Assembly: GCA_934500875.1 (NCBI GenBank)
Contig: CAKSTL010000015.1
Span: forward strand, 1-41,895
Origin: an uncultured Clostridia bacterium
GTDB taxonomy: Bacteria; Bacillota; Clostridia; UMGS1810
Length of the DNA stretch: 41,895 nucleotides
Reading direction: 5' to 3'
Shown: in pieces, positions 24,877 through 34,072 of the stretch
Numbering within the stretch: the stretch's first letter is position 1
Layout of the letters: each line of letters starts with the position of its first letter
Made by a program: the position numbers and the translations under genes
Notes under the pieces: generated by a model
Databases searched by the model: none
What the model was told of the DNA's origin: nothing
What the model saw: the letters and a program-made list of their open reading frames with translations, nothing else

Positions 24877-25407
24877 ATGAATAATACTGCACAAAGCTAT
24901 GCAGCTGCGCTTTATGAGCTCTCGTTTGCAGAAAACAAGACAGAGCGTGTTTTGAATGACCTGTCGCTTGTTTTATCTGTATTCAGAGCGCAGAGCGAAT
25001 ATGTAAAGCTTCTTAATTCGTATGCCCTTCAAAAAGACGAGAAGGACAGGCTTATATGCGAGGCATTCGGCGGCAGAATTGACAAGTACAGCGAAAACTT
25101 TATAAAGCTTATGGCTTCAAAAAATATTCTGCACTTGTTTTTTGATTGCGAAAAGGCATATTCAAAACTTTACAGAAAAGACAACAATATCGAGCGTGCG
25201 TCGGTCGTTTCGGCGGTTGAAATGACAGACGGGCAAAAAGAAAAACTTATAAGAAAGCTTGAAAATATAAGCAAAAAGAAAATAGAAGCTTCGTTTTCGG
25301 TTGATTTAAGCCTTATCGGCGGTTTTGTTGTCCGTTTTGAAAATTCGCAGCTCGATTTGAGCGTTAAAAGCAAGCTTGACGATATGAAAAAACATATTTT
25401 TTCATAA
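24877..25407 (+). CDS. atpH: ATP synthase F1 subunit delta
   Basis: A 176-residue peripheral stalk subunit joining F1 to subunit b. The N-terminal six-helix domain starts AQSYAAALYELSFAENKTER, and the C-terminal portion has the family signature LIGGFVVRFENSQLDLSVKS (residues about 146-165). Full length. Two bases after atpF, so translationally coupled. Confidence 0.93.
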   Translation: MNNTAQSYAAALYELSFAENKTERVLNDLSLVLSVFRAQSEYVKLLNSYALQKDEKDRLICEAFGGRIDKYSENFIKLMASKNILHLFFDCEKAYSKLYRKDNNIERASVVSAVEMTDGQKEKLIRKLENISKKKIEASFSVDLSLIGGFVVRFENSQLDLSVKSKLDDMKKHIFS

Positions 25408-25451
25408 GTTAAATATGATTTTGCTAATACCTAATACGGGAAGGTGAAAAG

Positions 25452-26966
25452 ATGCAGCTTGATACACAAGAGATTTTAAGCGTTATAAAAGCGCAGATTA
25501 AAAATTATGAAACCAAAACAGAGCAAAAAGAAACGGGATATATTATTGAGGTCGGCGACGGAATTGCACGTGCCTCGGGGCTTGATAACTGTATGGCAAA
25601 CGAGCTTGTGGAGTTTGAAAACGGCGAGCTTGCAATGGCGCTGAATCTTGAAGAAAACAGCGTCAGCCTTGTTATTCTCGGCTCGGATTCTTACCTTAAA
25701 GAGGGCGATATTGTAAAAAGAACCGGCAAGGTTGTTGAAGTGCCCGTCGGCGAGGAGCTTATCGGAAGAGTGGTAAATGCGCTCGGTCAGCCAATCGACG
25801 GCAAGGGAAGCATTAATACCAACAAAACCAGCCCGATTGAAACCAACGCACCGGGAATTATCGAAAGAAAGTCGGTAAGCGTGCCGCTGCAAACGGGTAT
25901 CAAGGCAATAGATTCTATGATTCCGATTGGCAGAGGTCAGCGTGAGCTTATTATCGGTGACCGCCAGACTGGAAAAACCGTTATTGCTCTTGATACAATT
26001 ATAAATCAAAAAGGAAAAGGCGTTATTTGCATATATGTTGCAATCGGTCAGAAAAATTCCACCGTTGCGTCAATTGCAGATACACTTTCAAAAAACGGCG
26101 CTATGGATTATACAATTATCGTATCGTCCACAGCCTCAGAGCTTGCGCCGCTGCAATATATTGCGCCGTATTCCGGATGTGCAATGGGCGAATATTTTAT
26201 GCATCAGGGCAAAGATGTTCTTATAGTATATGATGATTTGTCGAAGCACGCAGTTGCGTACCGTGCTTTGTCGCTGCTTATAAGACGTCCGCCCGGACGT
26301 GAGGCTTATCCGGGAGATGTATTCTATCTTCATTCACGTCTTTTGGAAAGAGCGGCGAGAATTGCGCCCGAATACGGCGGAGGCTCTCTTACGGCGCTTC
26401 CGATTATTGAAACTCAGGCGGGCGATATTTCGGCATACATTCCCACAAATGTAATTTCGATTACAGACGGTCAGATATTTTTGGAATCGGAGCTTTTCCA
26501 CAGTGGAATTATGCCGGCAGTAAACCCGGGTATAAGCGTATCACGTGTCGGCGGAAACGCTCAGATTAAGGCAATGAAAAAGGTTGCCGGAACGCTAAAG
26601 CTTGCATATTCGCAGTACCGTGAGCTTCAGTCGTTCGCACAGTTCGGGTCAGACCTTGACGAAGATACGAAAGTGCGTCTTGCGCAGGGCGAGAGAATTG
26701 TCGAAGTGCTTAAACAGGACAGAAATTCGCCCGTTAAGGTTGAGCTTCAGGTTGTAATCATATATGCGGTTATAAACGACCTTTTAAAAGATATTGAAAT
26801 AAAAGATATATCGGAATTTGAAAAAACTTTGTTTTCGTATATCGAAAACAACGAGCCGTCCATAACGGACGAAATATCAAAAACCGGCGATTTAACCGAC
26901 GAAACAGCGGCAAAAATTGTAAATGCCGTAGAGCAATGCAAAAAAATATATCTTTCGTCAAAGTAA
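25452..26966 (+). CDS. atpA: ATP synthase F1 subunit alpha
   Basis: A 504-residue non-catalytic nucleotide-binding subunit. The Walker A is GDRQTGKT (residues 169-176), and the alpha signature PAVNPGISVSRVGGNAQIKA (about 357-376) is complete. IPIGRGQRELIIGDRQ precedes the P-loop, and ARIAPEYGGGSLTALPIIET lies in the middle. AAGGTGAAAAG before the ATG; 44-base gap after atpH. Confidence 0.98.
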   Translation: MQLDTQEILSVIKAQIKNYETKTEQKETGYIIEVGDGIARASGLDNCMANELVEFENGELAMALNLEENSVSLVILGSDSYLKEGDIVKRTGKVVEVPVGEELIGRVVNALGQPIDGKGSINTNKTSPIETNAPGIIERKSVSVPLQTGIKAIDSMIPIGRGQRELIIGDRQTGKTVIALDTIINQKGKGVICIYVAIGQKNSTVASIADTLSKNGAMDYTIIVSSTASELAPLQYIAPYSGCAMGEYFMHQGKDVLIVYDDLSKHAVAYRALSLLIRRPPGREAYPGDVFYLHSRLLERAARIAPEYGGGSLTALPIIETQAGDISAYIPTNVISITDGQIFLESELFHSGIMPAVNPGISVSRVGGNAQIKAMKKVAGTLKLAYSQYRELQSFAQFGSDLDEDTKVRLAQGERIVEVLKQDRNSPVKVELQVVIIYAVINDLLKDIEIKDISEFEKTLFSYIENNEPSITDEISKTGDLTDETAAKIVNAVEQCKKIYLSSK

Positions 26967-26978
26967 GGAGGGATATTT

Positions 26979-27815
26979 GTGGCAGGCAATATGAAGGCAA
27001 TCAAAAACAGAATTAAAAGCGTTGAAAATACAAAGCAGATTACTAAAGCAATGGAGCTTGTCGCAGCGTCAAAGCTTAAAAAAGCAAGCGCAAAAATAGA
27101 AAATTCCCGTCCGTTTTTTGAAATTCTGAAAGAAACGCTGGACGGCATTGCAAAAAATAACAGAGATTTTTCTTCGCCCTTTTGCACGCTTGACGAAACA
27201 AAAGGCGTGTGCCATATTGTAATCGCCGGGGACAGAGGGCTTGCCGGAGGATATAACAGCAATCTTTTTAAAAGCGTTTTGCTCGGCGAAAATGACACCG
27301 TTTTTCCGATTGGCAAAAAAGCGATTGAACATTTTGAGCATATCGGCGCAAACCTTTTTACAAAAAAATACAGCGTTACCGAGGATGTTTCAATTTCGGA
27401 CTGCGACGCTATCGGTAAGGAGGTTGCAAACGCTTATCTTGAAGGAAAATTCGGTGCTGTAAAGGTTGAATACACCAAGTTTGTAAACTTTTTGAGCCAG
27501 ACTCCTTCAAGCGACGACATCCTTCCGATAATATATCGGGGTGATGAAAAAAGTGACAAAAAAAGCCTTATAATATACGAACCGTCGTATGAAACGGTGT
27601 TCAATTTCGCCGTTCCGCAGTATATCGGCGGCGTTGTTTACGGCGCTGTGGCAGAGTCGCTTGCGTCCGAGCTTTCGGCACGCAGAAATGCAATGCAGTC
27701 TGCAAACAAAAATGCGGACGAAATGATAAATAACTTAAGTTTAAGCTACAATCGTGCAAGACAGGCAGCCATAACTCAGGAAATAACTGAAATTGTGGCG
27801 GGTTCGCAAAAATAA
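26979..27815 (+). CDS. atpG: ATP synthase F1 subunit gamma
   Basis: A 278-residue central rotor shaft. N-terminal helix MKAIKNRIKSVENTKQITKA (residues 4-23) with MELVAASKLKKA, the middle GDRGLAGGYNSNLFK, and the C-terminal helix region AMQSANKNADEMINNLSLSY with NRARQAAITQEITEIVAG. GTG start with GGAGGGA 7 bases upstream. Confidence 0.97.
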   Translation: MAGNMKAIKNRIKSVENTKQITKAMELVAASKLKKASAKIENSRPFFEILKETLDGIAKNNRDFSSPFCTLDETKGVCHIVIAGDRGLAGGYNSNLFKSVLLGENDTVFPIGKKAIEHFEHIGANLFTKKYSVTEDVSISDCDAIGKEVANAYLEGKFGAVKVEYTKFVNFLSQTPSSDDILPIIYRGDEKSDKKSLIIYEPSYETVFNFAVPQYIGGVVYGAVAESLASELSARRNAMQSANKNADEMINNLSLSYNRARQAAITQEITEIVAGSQK

Positions 27816-27836
27816 TTTTGAAAGCTGGTGAATTTT

Positions 27837-29231
27837 TTGGACGAAAAAAACATTGGAAGGGTTGTTCAGGTTATCGGCCCTGTCCTTGATATAAAATTTG
27901 ATGAAAATCACCTTCCCAATCTTTTGAATGCAATTAACGTTAAAAACGGTGACAAGACCATTGTTGCAGAGGTTGCGCAGCATATTGGCGACGATATTGT
28001 GCGCTGCATTGCAATGAGCTCAACCGACGGGCTTGTAAGAGGCAGCGAGGCTGTTGACACAAAAAGCGGTATTTGCGTTCCGGTGGGAGAAGAAACTCTC
28101 GGAAGAATTTTTAACCTTCTCGGCGAGCCGGTTGACAATCTTCCTGCCCCCGAAACCAAGGAAAAATGGTGTATTCACCGAAAGCCTCCCGCCTATGACC
28201 AGCAGATGAGCGCAACCGAAATTTTGGAAACCGGAATTAAAGTGGTAGACCTTATTTGTCCTTATGCAAAGGGCGGAAAAATCGGTCTTTTCGGCGGCGC
28301 AGGCGTTGGCAAAACCGTTCTTATAATGGAGCTTATCAACAATGTTGCAAAGCAGCACGGCGGACTTTCGGTTTTCTCGGGAGTAGGCGAGAGAACACGT
28401 GAGGGCAACGACCTTTACAACGAAATGAAAGAGTCGGGAGTTTTAAACAAAACCGCTTTGGTTTACGGTCAGATGAACGAGCCTCCCGGAGCAAGAATGA
28501 GGGTTGCTCTTTCGGGGCTTACAATGGCGGAATATTTCCGTGACAAATGCGGTCAGGACGTTTTGCTGTTTATAGATAATATATTCCGATTTACGCAAGC
28601 AGGTTCAGAGGTTTCTGCGCTTTTGGGACGTATGCCGTCGGCTGTAGGATATCAGCCGACCCTCGCAACCGAAATGGGTGCGCTGCAAGAGAGGATTACA
28701 TCAACCAAGAAAGGGTCTATAACCTCCGTTCAGGCAGTTTACGTTCCTGCGGACGACCTTACCGACCCGGCGCCTGCCACAACCTTTGCGCATCTGGACG
28801 CAAAAACGGTTTTGTCAAGGCAGATTGCCTCGCAGGGGATTTATCCGGCGGTTGACCCGCTCGATTCAACGTCACGTATACTTTCTCCCGATATTGTCGG
28901 AACCGAGCATTACGAAACGGCAAGAGGAGTTCAGAAAATTTTGCAGCGTTACAACGAACTTCAGGATATTATCGCAATTATGGGTATGGACGAGCTTTCG
29001 GAGGATGATAAACTTACCGTTAACCGTGCAAGAAAAGTGCAAAGGTTTTTGTCGCAGTCGTTTTCTGTTGCCGAGCAGTTTACCGGTATGCCGGGAAAAT
29101 ATGTTCCGCTTAAAGAAACAGTGCGTGGTTTTAAGGAAATTCTTGAGGGCAGACACGACGATATTCCCGAATCGGCATTTCTTTTTGCCGGCACAATAGA
29201 TGAGGTTGTCGAAAAGGCAAAAAAGCGTTAG
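27837..29231 (+). CDS. atpD: ATP synthase F1 subunit beta
   Basis: A 464-residue catalytic subunit. Walker A GGAGVGKT (residues about 153-160), catalytic Glu region SGVGERTREGNDLYNEM, Walker B LLFIDNIFRF and the DELSEDDKLTV catch-loop region (DELSEED in relatives). Starts with KNIGRVVQVIGPVLDIKF. TTG 27837 fits the family start and has GGTGA 6 bases upstream; GTG 27828 is the alternative. ATP is made or hydrolysed here in the cytoplasm. Confidence 0.98.
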   Translation: MDEKNIGRVVQVIGPVLDIKFDENHLPNLLNAINVKNGDKTIVAEVAQHIGDDIVRCIAMSSTDGLVRGSEAVDTKSGICVPVGEETLGRIFNLLGEPVDNLPAPETKEKWCIHRKPPAYDQQMSATEILETGIKVVDLICPYAKGGKIGLFGGAGVGKTVLIMELINNVAKQHGGLSVFSGVGERTREGNDLYNEMKESGVLNKTALVYGQMNEPPGARMRVALSGLTMAEYFRDKCGQDVLLFIDNIFRFTQAGSEVSALLGRMPSAVGYQPTLATEMGALQERITSTKKGSITSVQAVYVPADDLTDPAPATTFAHLDAKTVLSRQIASQGIYPAVDPLDSTSRILSPDIVGTEHYETARGVQKILQRYNELQDIIAIMGMDELSEDDKLTVNRARKVQRFLSQSFSVAEQFTGMPGKYVPLKETVRGFKEILEGRHDDIPESAFLFAGTIDEVVEKAKKR

Positions 29232-29243
29232 GAGGGGTAAGTT

Positions 29244-29639
29244 TTGTTTAAACTTCAGATTGTAACGCCTGACGGTCTTGAATTTGACGACAGCGTTGAA
29301 AATCTTATAGTCAGAGCAATAAACGGAGATGTTGGCATACTCAGCCGCCATGCAGATTACGTTGTGCCTCTCGAGATAGGAACGGCGAGAATAAAAAAGG
29401 ACGGCGAAACAAGGTATGCCTCGTGCAACGGTGGTATGCTGTGCGTTATTGGCGGCGACGCAAAAATCATTGCCTTCAGCTTTGAATGGGCGGACGAAAT
29501 TGACATAAACCGTGCAATGAGTGCAAAAAAACGTGCCGAGGACGCATTGAATGCCAAAAAGAGCGATTACGAAATCAATCTTGCAAAAATCAAGCTTAAA
29601 AGAGCTCTGAGCAGAATAAGCGTTTACGAAAATAAATGA
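29244..29639 (+). CDS. atpC: ATP synthase F1 subunit epsilon
   Basis: A 131-residue rotor subunit and regulator. The N-terminal beta sandwich has KLQIVTPDGLEFDDSVENLI and INGDVGILSRHADYVVPLEI; the C-terminal helical hairpin reads RAMSAKKRAEDALNAKKSDY then KIKLKRALSRISVY. TTG start with AGGAGGGG just upstream. Last gene of the atp operon; no convincing terminator follows before the pyrC promoter, so some read-through is likely. Confidence 0.96.
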   Translation: MFKLQIVTPDGLEFDDSVENLIVRAINGDVGILSRHADYVVPLEIGTARIKKDGETRYASCNGGMLCVIGGDAKIIAFSFEWADEIDINRAMSAKKRAEDALNAKKSDYEINLAKIKLKRALSRISVYENK

Positions 29640-29663
29640 GTTTTTAAATTTGCCTCTTTTTTA

Positions 29664-29692
29664 TTGACAAACTGCCCAAAATTATGTATAAT
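29664..29692 (+). promoter_or_regulatory. Promoter for the pyrimidine operon
   Basis: TTGACA (29664-29669), 17-base spacer ending in TG, TATAAT (29687-29692): perfect consensus. The leader before pyrC is only about 28 bases, with no room for a PyrR attenuator. Confidence 0.88.
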
Positions 29693-29726
29693 ATAGAAAA
29701 TACATTTTTCGGAGGTTATGCAGCTT

Positions 29727-30971
29727 ATGACGCTTGAAGGGGCAAATATTTATCAGAATGGCGGTTTTGAAAAGGCTGATTTTGAAATTGAAAGTTCTGT
29801 TTTTGATAATTTTGCTCATCTTGACGGAATTGGTGTTTTTTTAGACAATTGCAAAAGTTTAAAAAATTTATATATTTTTCCCGGTTTCATTGATGTTCAC
29901 GTGCATCTTCGAGAGCCGGGATTTTTTTATAAAGAGAGCATAAAAACAGGCAGCGCTGCGGCGGCAAAAGGCGGATATACAACCGTTTGCGCCATGCCGA
30001 ATTTAAATCCCGTTCCCGATACTTTAAAAAATCTGAACGAAGAAATAAATATAATTAAAAGGGACGCTGCAATAAACGTTCTGCCGTACGGCGCAATTAC
30101 GGTCGGAGAAAACGGAAAAGAATTATCCGAAATGGAGGAAATGAAAGATTATGTAATCGGCTTTTCGGATGACGGAAAAGGCGTTCAGAACAGAGAAATT
30201 ATGGAAAGCGCAATGAGAAAGGCTAAAGATATGGGCAAAATAATTGCCGCTCACTGCGAGGATAATTCGCTACTGGACGGCGGATATATTCACAAAGGAA
30301 GGTATGCAAAAATTAACGGTCATAAAGGCATTTCGTCCGAAAGCGAATATTTGCCGATTGAGCGTGATTTGGAGCTTGTCAGAAAAACCGGCTGCAAGTA
30401 CCACATTTGCCACATTTCGTGCAAAGAGAGTGTGGAGCTTGTGCGGAAGGCGAAAAAAGAAGGTCTTGACGTATCGTGCGAAACGGCGCCGCATTACCTT
30501 CTTTTGGACGATATGTGTATTAAGGATGACGGAAGGTTTAAAATGAATCCGCCAATAAGGGATGTTTCGGATAAAAATGCGCTTATTGAGGGTATTCTGG
30601 ACGGAACGGTTGATATGATTGCCACCGACCACGCTCCACACAGCGAAAAGGAAAAAAGCGGCGGTCTTAAAAATTCCGTTATGGGAATTTCGGGAATTGA
30701 AACGGCATTTTCGCTGATGTATACAAATTTTGTCAGAACAAAAATCTTTCCGCTTGAATTTTTAATAAAGCTTATGTACGAAAATCCGAAAAAAAGGTTT
30801 AACATAAGGCAGGATAACTGTTTTTCAGTGTTCAATCTTGATAAAGAATATAAAATTAATTCGCAAAAATTTTTGTCAAAGGGAAAATCAACGCCTTTTG
30901 ACAATCAGAGCGTTTTCGGAGAATGTCTGATTACTGTTGCAAATAACAAATCGGCATGGGTAGCAATGTAA
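29727..30971 (+). CDS. pyrC: Dihydroorotase PyrC, class I
   Basis: A 414-residue zinc amidohydrolase that cyclises carbamoyl-aspartate to dihydroorotate. Metal ligands are visible: FIDVHVHLREPG (His-x-His), the acidic residue in GFSDDGKGV, AHCEDNSLL (His), KYHICHISC (His) and the catalytic Asp in ATDHAPHSEKEK. The substrate loop KMNPPIRD is present. It is shorter and more divergent at the N-terminus than relatives. ATG 29727 is 11 bases after GGAGG; ATG 29718 is only 2 bases after it, so I prefer the former. First gene of the pyr operon. Confidence 0.93.
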   Translation: MTLEGANIYQNGGFEKADFEIESSVFDNFAHLDGIGVFLDNCKSLKNLYIFPGFIDVHVHLREPGFFYKESIKTGSAAAAKGGYTTVCAMPNLNPVPDTLKNLNEEINIIKRDAAINVLPYGAITVGENGKELSEMEEMKDYVIGFSDDGKGVQNREIMESAMRKAKDMGKIIAAHCEDNSLLDGGYIHKGRYAKINGHKGISSESEYLPIERDLELVRKTGCKYHICHISCKESVELVRKAKKEGLDVSCETAPHYLLLDDMCIKDDGRFKMNPPIRDVSDKNALIEGILDGTVDMIATDHAPHSEKEKSGGLKNSVMGISGIETAFSLMYTNFVRTKIFPLEFLIKLMYENPKKRFNIRQDNCFSVFNLDKEYKINSQKFLSKGKSTPFDNQSVFGECLITVANNKSAWVAM

Positions 30972-31003
30972 ATCCGAAATCGCCCGAAAAGGAGCATATA
31001 TAA

Positions 31004-31735
31004 ATGAAACGTGAAATTTTTATGATTGAGAGCAACAAAAAAATAGCAAAAGACGTTTACGAAATGATACTTTTCGGCAATACGTCCGAAATATCCGCAC
31101 CGGGACAGTTTGTAAATATACTTATCGACGGTCTTTTTTTAAGGCGTCCCATTTCGGTGTGCGATGCCGACAAAAAAAGTCTTACGCTGGTGTATAAGGT
31201 TGTGGGGGAGGGAACGCAGAAAATGTCGGAGTATCACCACGGAAAGGAACTTGACATTCTTTTGCCTCTCGGAAACGGATATAACATTAAAAACGGCGAA
31301 AACAGCGTTTTAATCGGCGGCGGAGCAGGTGTTCCTCCTATGTATTTTTTGTGCAAAGAGCTTTTGAAAACAGGAAAAAAGCCTGTTGTAATTCTTGGAT
31401 TTAACTCAAAAGAAGATGTTTTTTATGATGATAAATTCAAAAAACTCGGTGTTGAAACAATTGTTGCAACCGCAGACGGAAGTATGGGCATAAAAGGCTT
31501 TGTGACCGACGCTTTAAAAACGGTCAACACATATTCATACTTTTATGCGTGCGGCCCCGAGCCAATGCTTAAGGCGGTTTGCAGTGTTTCAAAAACAAGC
31601 GGCGAGCTTAGTTTTGAAGAAAGAATGGGCTGTGGTTTCGGTGCGTGTATGGGGTGCTCGTGCAAGACAAAATACGGCGCAAAACGCATCTGCAAAGAAG
31701 GTCCCGTTCTTAAAAAGGAGGAAATAATATGGTAG
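31004..31735 (+). CDS. pyrK: Dihydroorotate dehydrogenase electron-transfer subunit
   Basis: A 243-residue FAD and 2Fe-2S protein that passes electrons from dihydroorotate dehydrogenase B to NAD+. The FAD-binding part has APGQFVNILIDGLFLRRPIS (the RRP/S motif). The NAD region has LIGGGAGVPPMYFLCKEL. The C-terminal cluster ligands are in ERMGCGFGACMGCSCKT and RICKEGPVL (four cysteines). AAAGGAG site before the ATG. It overlaps pyrD by 7 bases, as expected for a heterotetramer. Confidence 0.95.
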   Translation: MKREIFMIESNKKIAKDVYEMILFGNTSEISAPGQFVNILIDGLFLRRPISVCDADKKSLTLVYKVVGEGTQKMSEYHHGKELDILLPLGNGYNIKNGENSVLIGGGAGVPPMYFLCKELLKTGKKPVVILGFNSKEDVFYDDKFKKLGVETIVATADGSMGIKGFVTDALKTVNTYSYFYACGPEPMLKAVCSVSKTSGELSFEERMGCGFGACMGCSCKTKYGAKRICKEGPVLKKEEIIW

Positions 31736-32646
31736 ACACATCCGTTACACTGTCGGGTGTTGTGCTTGATAACCCGATAATTCCGGCAAGCGGCACGTTC
31801 GGCTACGGTTATGAATTTGCTAAGCTCTACGATATAAACGTTTTAGGTTCGTTTTCGTTTAAGGGTACAACAAAGGATGAGCGTTTCGGCAACCCCACAC
31901 CGAGAATTGCCGAATGCACCGGCGGTATGATAAATTCTGTCGGACTTCAGAACCCCGGAATTGAAAAGGTTATTTCCGAGGAAATGCCTAAAATCAAAGA
32001 ATGCTTTAAAAAGAAGGTAATTGCAAATATAAGCGGTTTTTCAATTGACGAATACAAATACGTTGCAGAAAAAATAAGCGGTGAAAAACAGGTTGGAATT
32101 GTTGAGGTAAATATAAGCTGTCCCAACGTTCATAACGGCGGTATGAGCTTCGGAACAGACGAAAACAGCGCATATGCCGTTACAAAAGCGGTTAAAGAAG
32201 TTTGCGCAAAGCCTGTGTATATGAAGCTTTCGCCCAACGTTACTGATATTAAAAAAATTGCAAAAGCGTGCGAGGAGGCGGGAGCAGACGGTATAAGCCT
32301 TATAAACACGCTTATGGGAATGAGAATTGACGTAAAAACGAGAAAATGCGTTGTCGCAAATAAAATGGGCGGTTTTTCGGGAAGCGCAATTTTTCCTGTT
32401 GCGGTGCGTATGGTTTACGAGGTTTTTGAAACCGTTAAAATTCCGATTATCGGAATGGGCGGCGTATCGTGCGCAAAGGACGTTTTGGAAATGATGCTTG
32501 CCGGCGCTTCTGCCGTTGAGATTGGTGCGGCAAACCTTGTAAATCCTTATGTCTGCCGTGACATTGTGAAAAAATTACCCGAGGAAATGAAAAAGTATAA
32601 TATAGAAAAATTAAGCGATATTATCGGAGGTGCGCACAATGGGTAA
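31729..32646 (+). CDS. pyrD: Dihydroorotate dehydrogenase B, catalytic subunit
   Basis: A 305-residue FMN barrel that oxidises dihydroorotate to orotate, class 1B. FMN and substrate motifs are present: IIPASGTFGYG, KGTTKDERFGNPTPRIAECT, NSVGLQNPGIE, EVNISCPNVHNGG with the catalytic Cys, LSPNVTDIKKIA, and GMGGVSCAKDVLEMMLAGAS. Partner PyrK is immediately upstream. AAGGAGG lies about 8 bases before the ATG. Confidence 0.97.
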   Translation: MVDTSVTLSGVVLDNPIIPASGTFGYGYEFAKLYDINVLGSFSFKGTTKDERFGNPTPRIAECTGGMINSVGLQNPGIEKVISEEMPKIKECFKKKVIANISGFSIDEYKYVAEKISGEKQVGIVEVNISCPNVHNGGMSFGTDENSAYAVTKAVKEVCAKPVYMKLSPNVTDIKKIAKACEEAGADGISLINTLMGMRIDVKTRKCVVANKMGGFSGSAIFPVAVRMVYEVFETVKIPIIGMGGVSCAKDVLEMMLAGASAVEIGAANLVNPYVCRDIVKKLPEEMKKYNIEKLSDIIGGAHNG

Positions 32647-33337
32647 AGATGTTATAATTGCGTGTGATTTCGGCACGAGAAACGAACTTTTTGACTTTCT
32701 TGATATTTTCACCGAGGAAAAACCGTATCTTAAAATAGGAATGGAGCTTTTTTATTCGCAGGGTCCCGAAATAGTTAGGGAGATAAAAAGACGGGGACAC
32801 AAGATTTTTCTTGACTTAAAGCTTTGCGATATTCCAAATACCGTTGAAAAGGCAATGCGTGTTCTTTCTCATCTTGACGTTGATATGACAAATCTTCACG
32901 CTTTAGGCACGATTGCTATGATGGAGGCGGCAATAAGAGGGCTTACACGTCCCGACGGAACACGGCCGTATCTTATTGCGGTAACCCAGCTTACCTCCAC
33001 GAGCGAGGAGCGGATGAAAAGCGACCTTCTTATAAACGAGCCGATTGACAAGGTTGTGCTGCACTATGCAAAATGCGCCGCAGCAGCAAAGCTTGACGGC
33101 GTTGTATGCTCGCCGCTTGAGGCGCAGAAAGTTAAAGATGTATGCGGAAAAAGCTTTATTACCGTAACGCCGGGGGTGCGCTTTTCGGATGGCGAAAAGG
33201 GTGACCAGGTGCGCATTGCAACACCCGCCGATGCAAAAAGGCTCGGCTCGGACTTTATCGTTGTGGGACGCCCCATAACAGGTGCGGCTGACCCTCTTTC
33301 GGCATACAGAAGATGTGTAAAAGAATTTTTGGCATAG
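32639..33337 (+). CDS. pyrF: Orotidine 5'-phosphate decarboxylase
   Basis: A 232-residue barrel enzyme that decarboxylates OMP to UMP. The catalytic Lys/Asp segment is IFLDLKLCDIPNTVEKAM, with IACDFGTRNE at the start, TVTPGVRFSDGEKGDQVRIA (phosphate loop) and FIVVGRPITGAADP at the end. ATG 32639 is chosen with a perfect GGAGGTG 6 bases upstream; it overlaps pyrD by 8 bases. Confidence 0.97.
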   Translation: MGKDVIIACDFGTRNELFDFLDIFTEEKPYLKIGMELFYSQGPEIVREIKRRGHKIFLDLKLCDIPNTVEKAMRVLSHLDVDMTNLHALGTIAMMEAAIRGLTRPDGTRPYLIAVTQLTSTSEERMKSDLLINEPIDKVVLHYAKCAAAAKLDGVVCSPLEAQKVKDVCGKSFITVTPGVRFSDGEKGDQVRIATPADAKRLGSDFIVVGRPITGAADPLSAYRRCVKEFLA

Positions 33338-33433
33338 TTAAGAAAATGCGAAGTATTCTGACAAAGCCGAAAACTTAAAATCCGCCTCTTTGAAAATCGG
33401 AGCCGGGATTATAAATTATGGAGGATTTAACAA

Positions 33434-34072
33434 ATGGAAAAGATTATTGCTGAAAACTTACTTAAAATCGGCGCTGTATTTTTCAGACCCGATAAACCGT
33501 TTACGTGGGCAAGCGGTATAAAAAGCCCCATTTACTGCGATAACAGGCTGATTTTGTCGTATCCTGCGGTAAGAAATGTTGTGGAAAACGCTATTGCAAA
33601 GACGGTTAAAGATAATTTTCCCGATTGCGAAATGCTTATGGGAACAAGCACCGCAGGCATTGCGCACGCAGCAATAAGCGCCGAAATTTTGGGGCTTGGT
33701 ATGGGATATGTGCGTTCCGGCGCAAAAGAACACGGCAGAAACAATCAGATTGAAGGACGGCTTGAAAAGGGAGCAAAGGTGGTTGTGATTGAGGATTTAA
33801 TCTCTACCGGCGGAAGCGTTCTTGAGGTTGTAGATGTGCTGCGAAGCGCCGGTGCGGACGTGCTTGGAATTGTAAGTATTTTCACTTACGGTATGCACAA
33901 GGGGACAGAGCGCCTTAAAAATGCGGATGTTAAAAACATAAGCCTTACAAACCTTGACGCTGTGGCAAATGTCGCAGCCGAAAAAGGTTATATAAAACCT
34001 GAGGATATTAAAAAAATTATAGATTTCAGAAACAATCCCGGCGACGAAAGCTGGATAGGAGGGGAAAAATGA
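33434..34072 (+). CDS. pyrE: Orotate phosphoribosyltransferase
   Basis: A 212-residue enzyme adding ribose phosphate from PRPP to orotate. The PRPP-binding motif is VVVIEDLISTGGSVLEVVDV (residues about 116-135), with YVRSGAKEHGRNNQIEG as the flexible catalytic loop and the N-terminal FTWASGIKSPIYCDNRLIL. GGAGG site 9 bases before the ATG. A 96-base gap precedes it with a weak imperfect hairpin but no clear promoter. The gene overlaps pyrB by 4 bases. Confidence 0.96.
   Translation: MEKIIAENLLKIGAVFFRPDKPFTWASGIKSPIYCDNRLILSYPAVRNVVENAIAKTVKDNFPDCEMLMGTSTAGIAHAAISAEILGLGMGYVRSGAKEHGRNNQIEGRLEKGAKVVVIEDLISTGGSVLEVVDVLRSAGADVLGIVSIFTYGMHKGTERLKNADVKNISLTNLDAVANVAAEKGYIKPEDIKKIIDFRNNPGDESWIGGEK

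Noticed and set aside
33338..33433. Possible PyrR-binding loop or internal promoter before pyrE
   Set aside because: Only a weak imperfect stem (AATCC/GGATT) and poorly spaced promoter boxes; it does not match the PyrR loop pattern.
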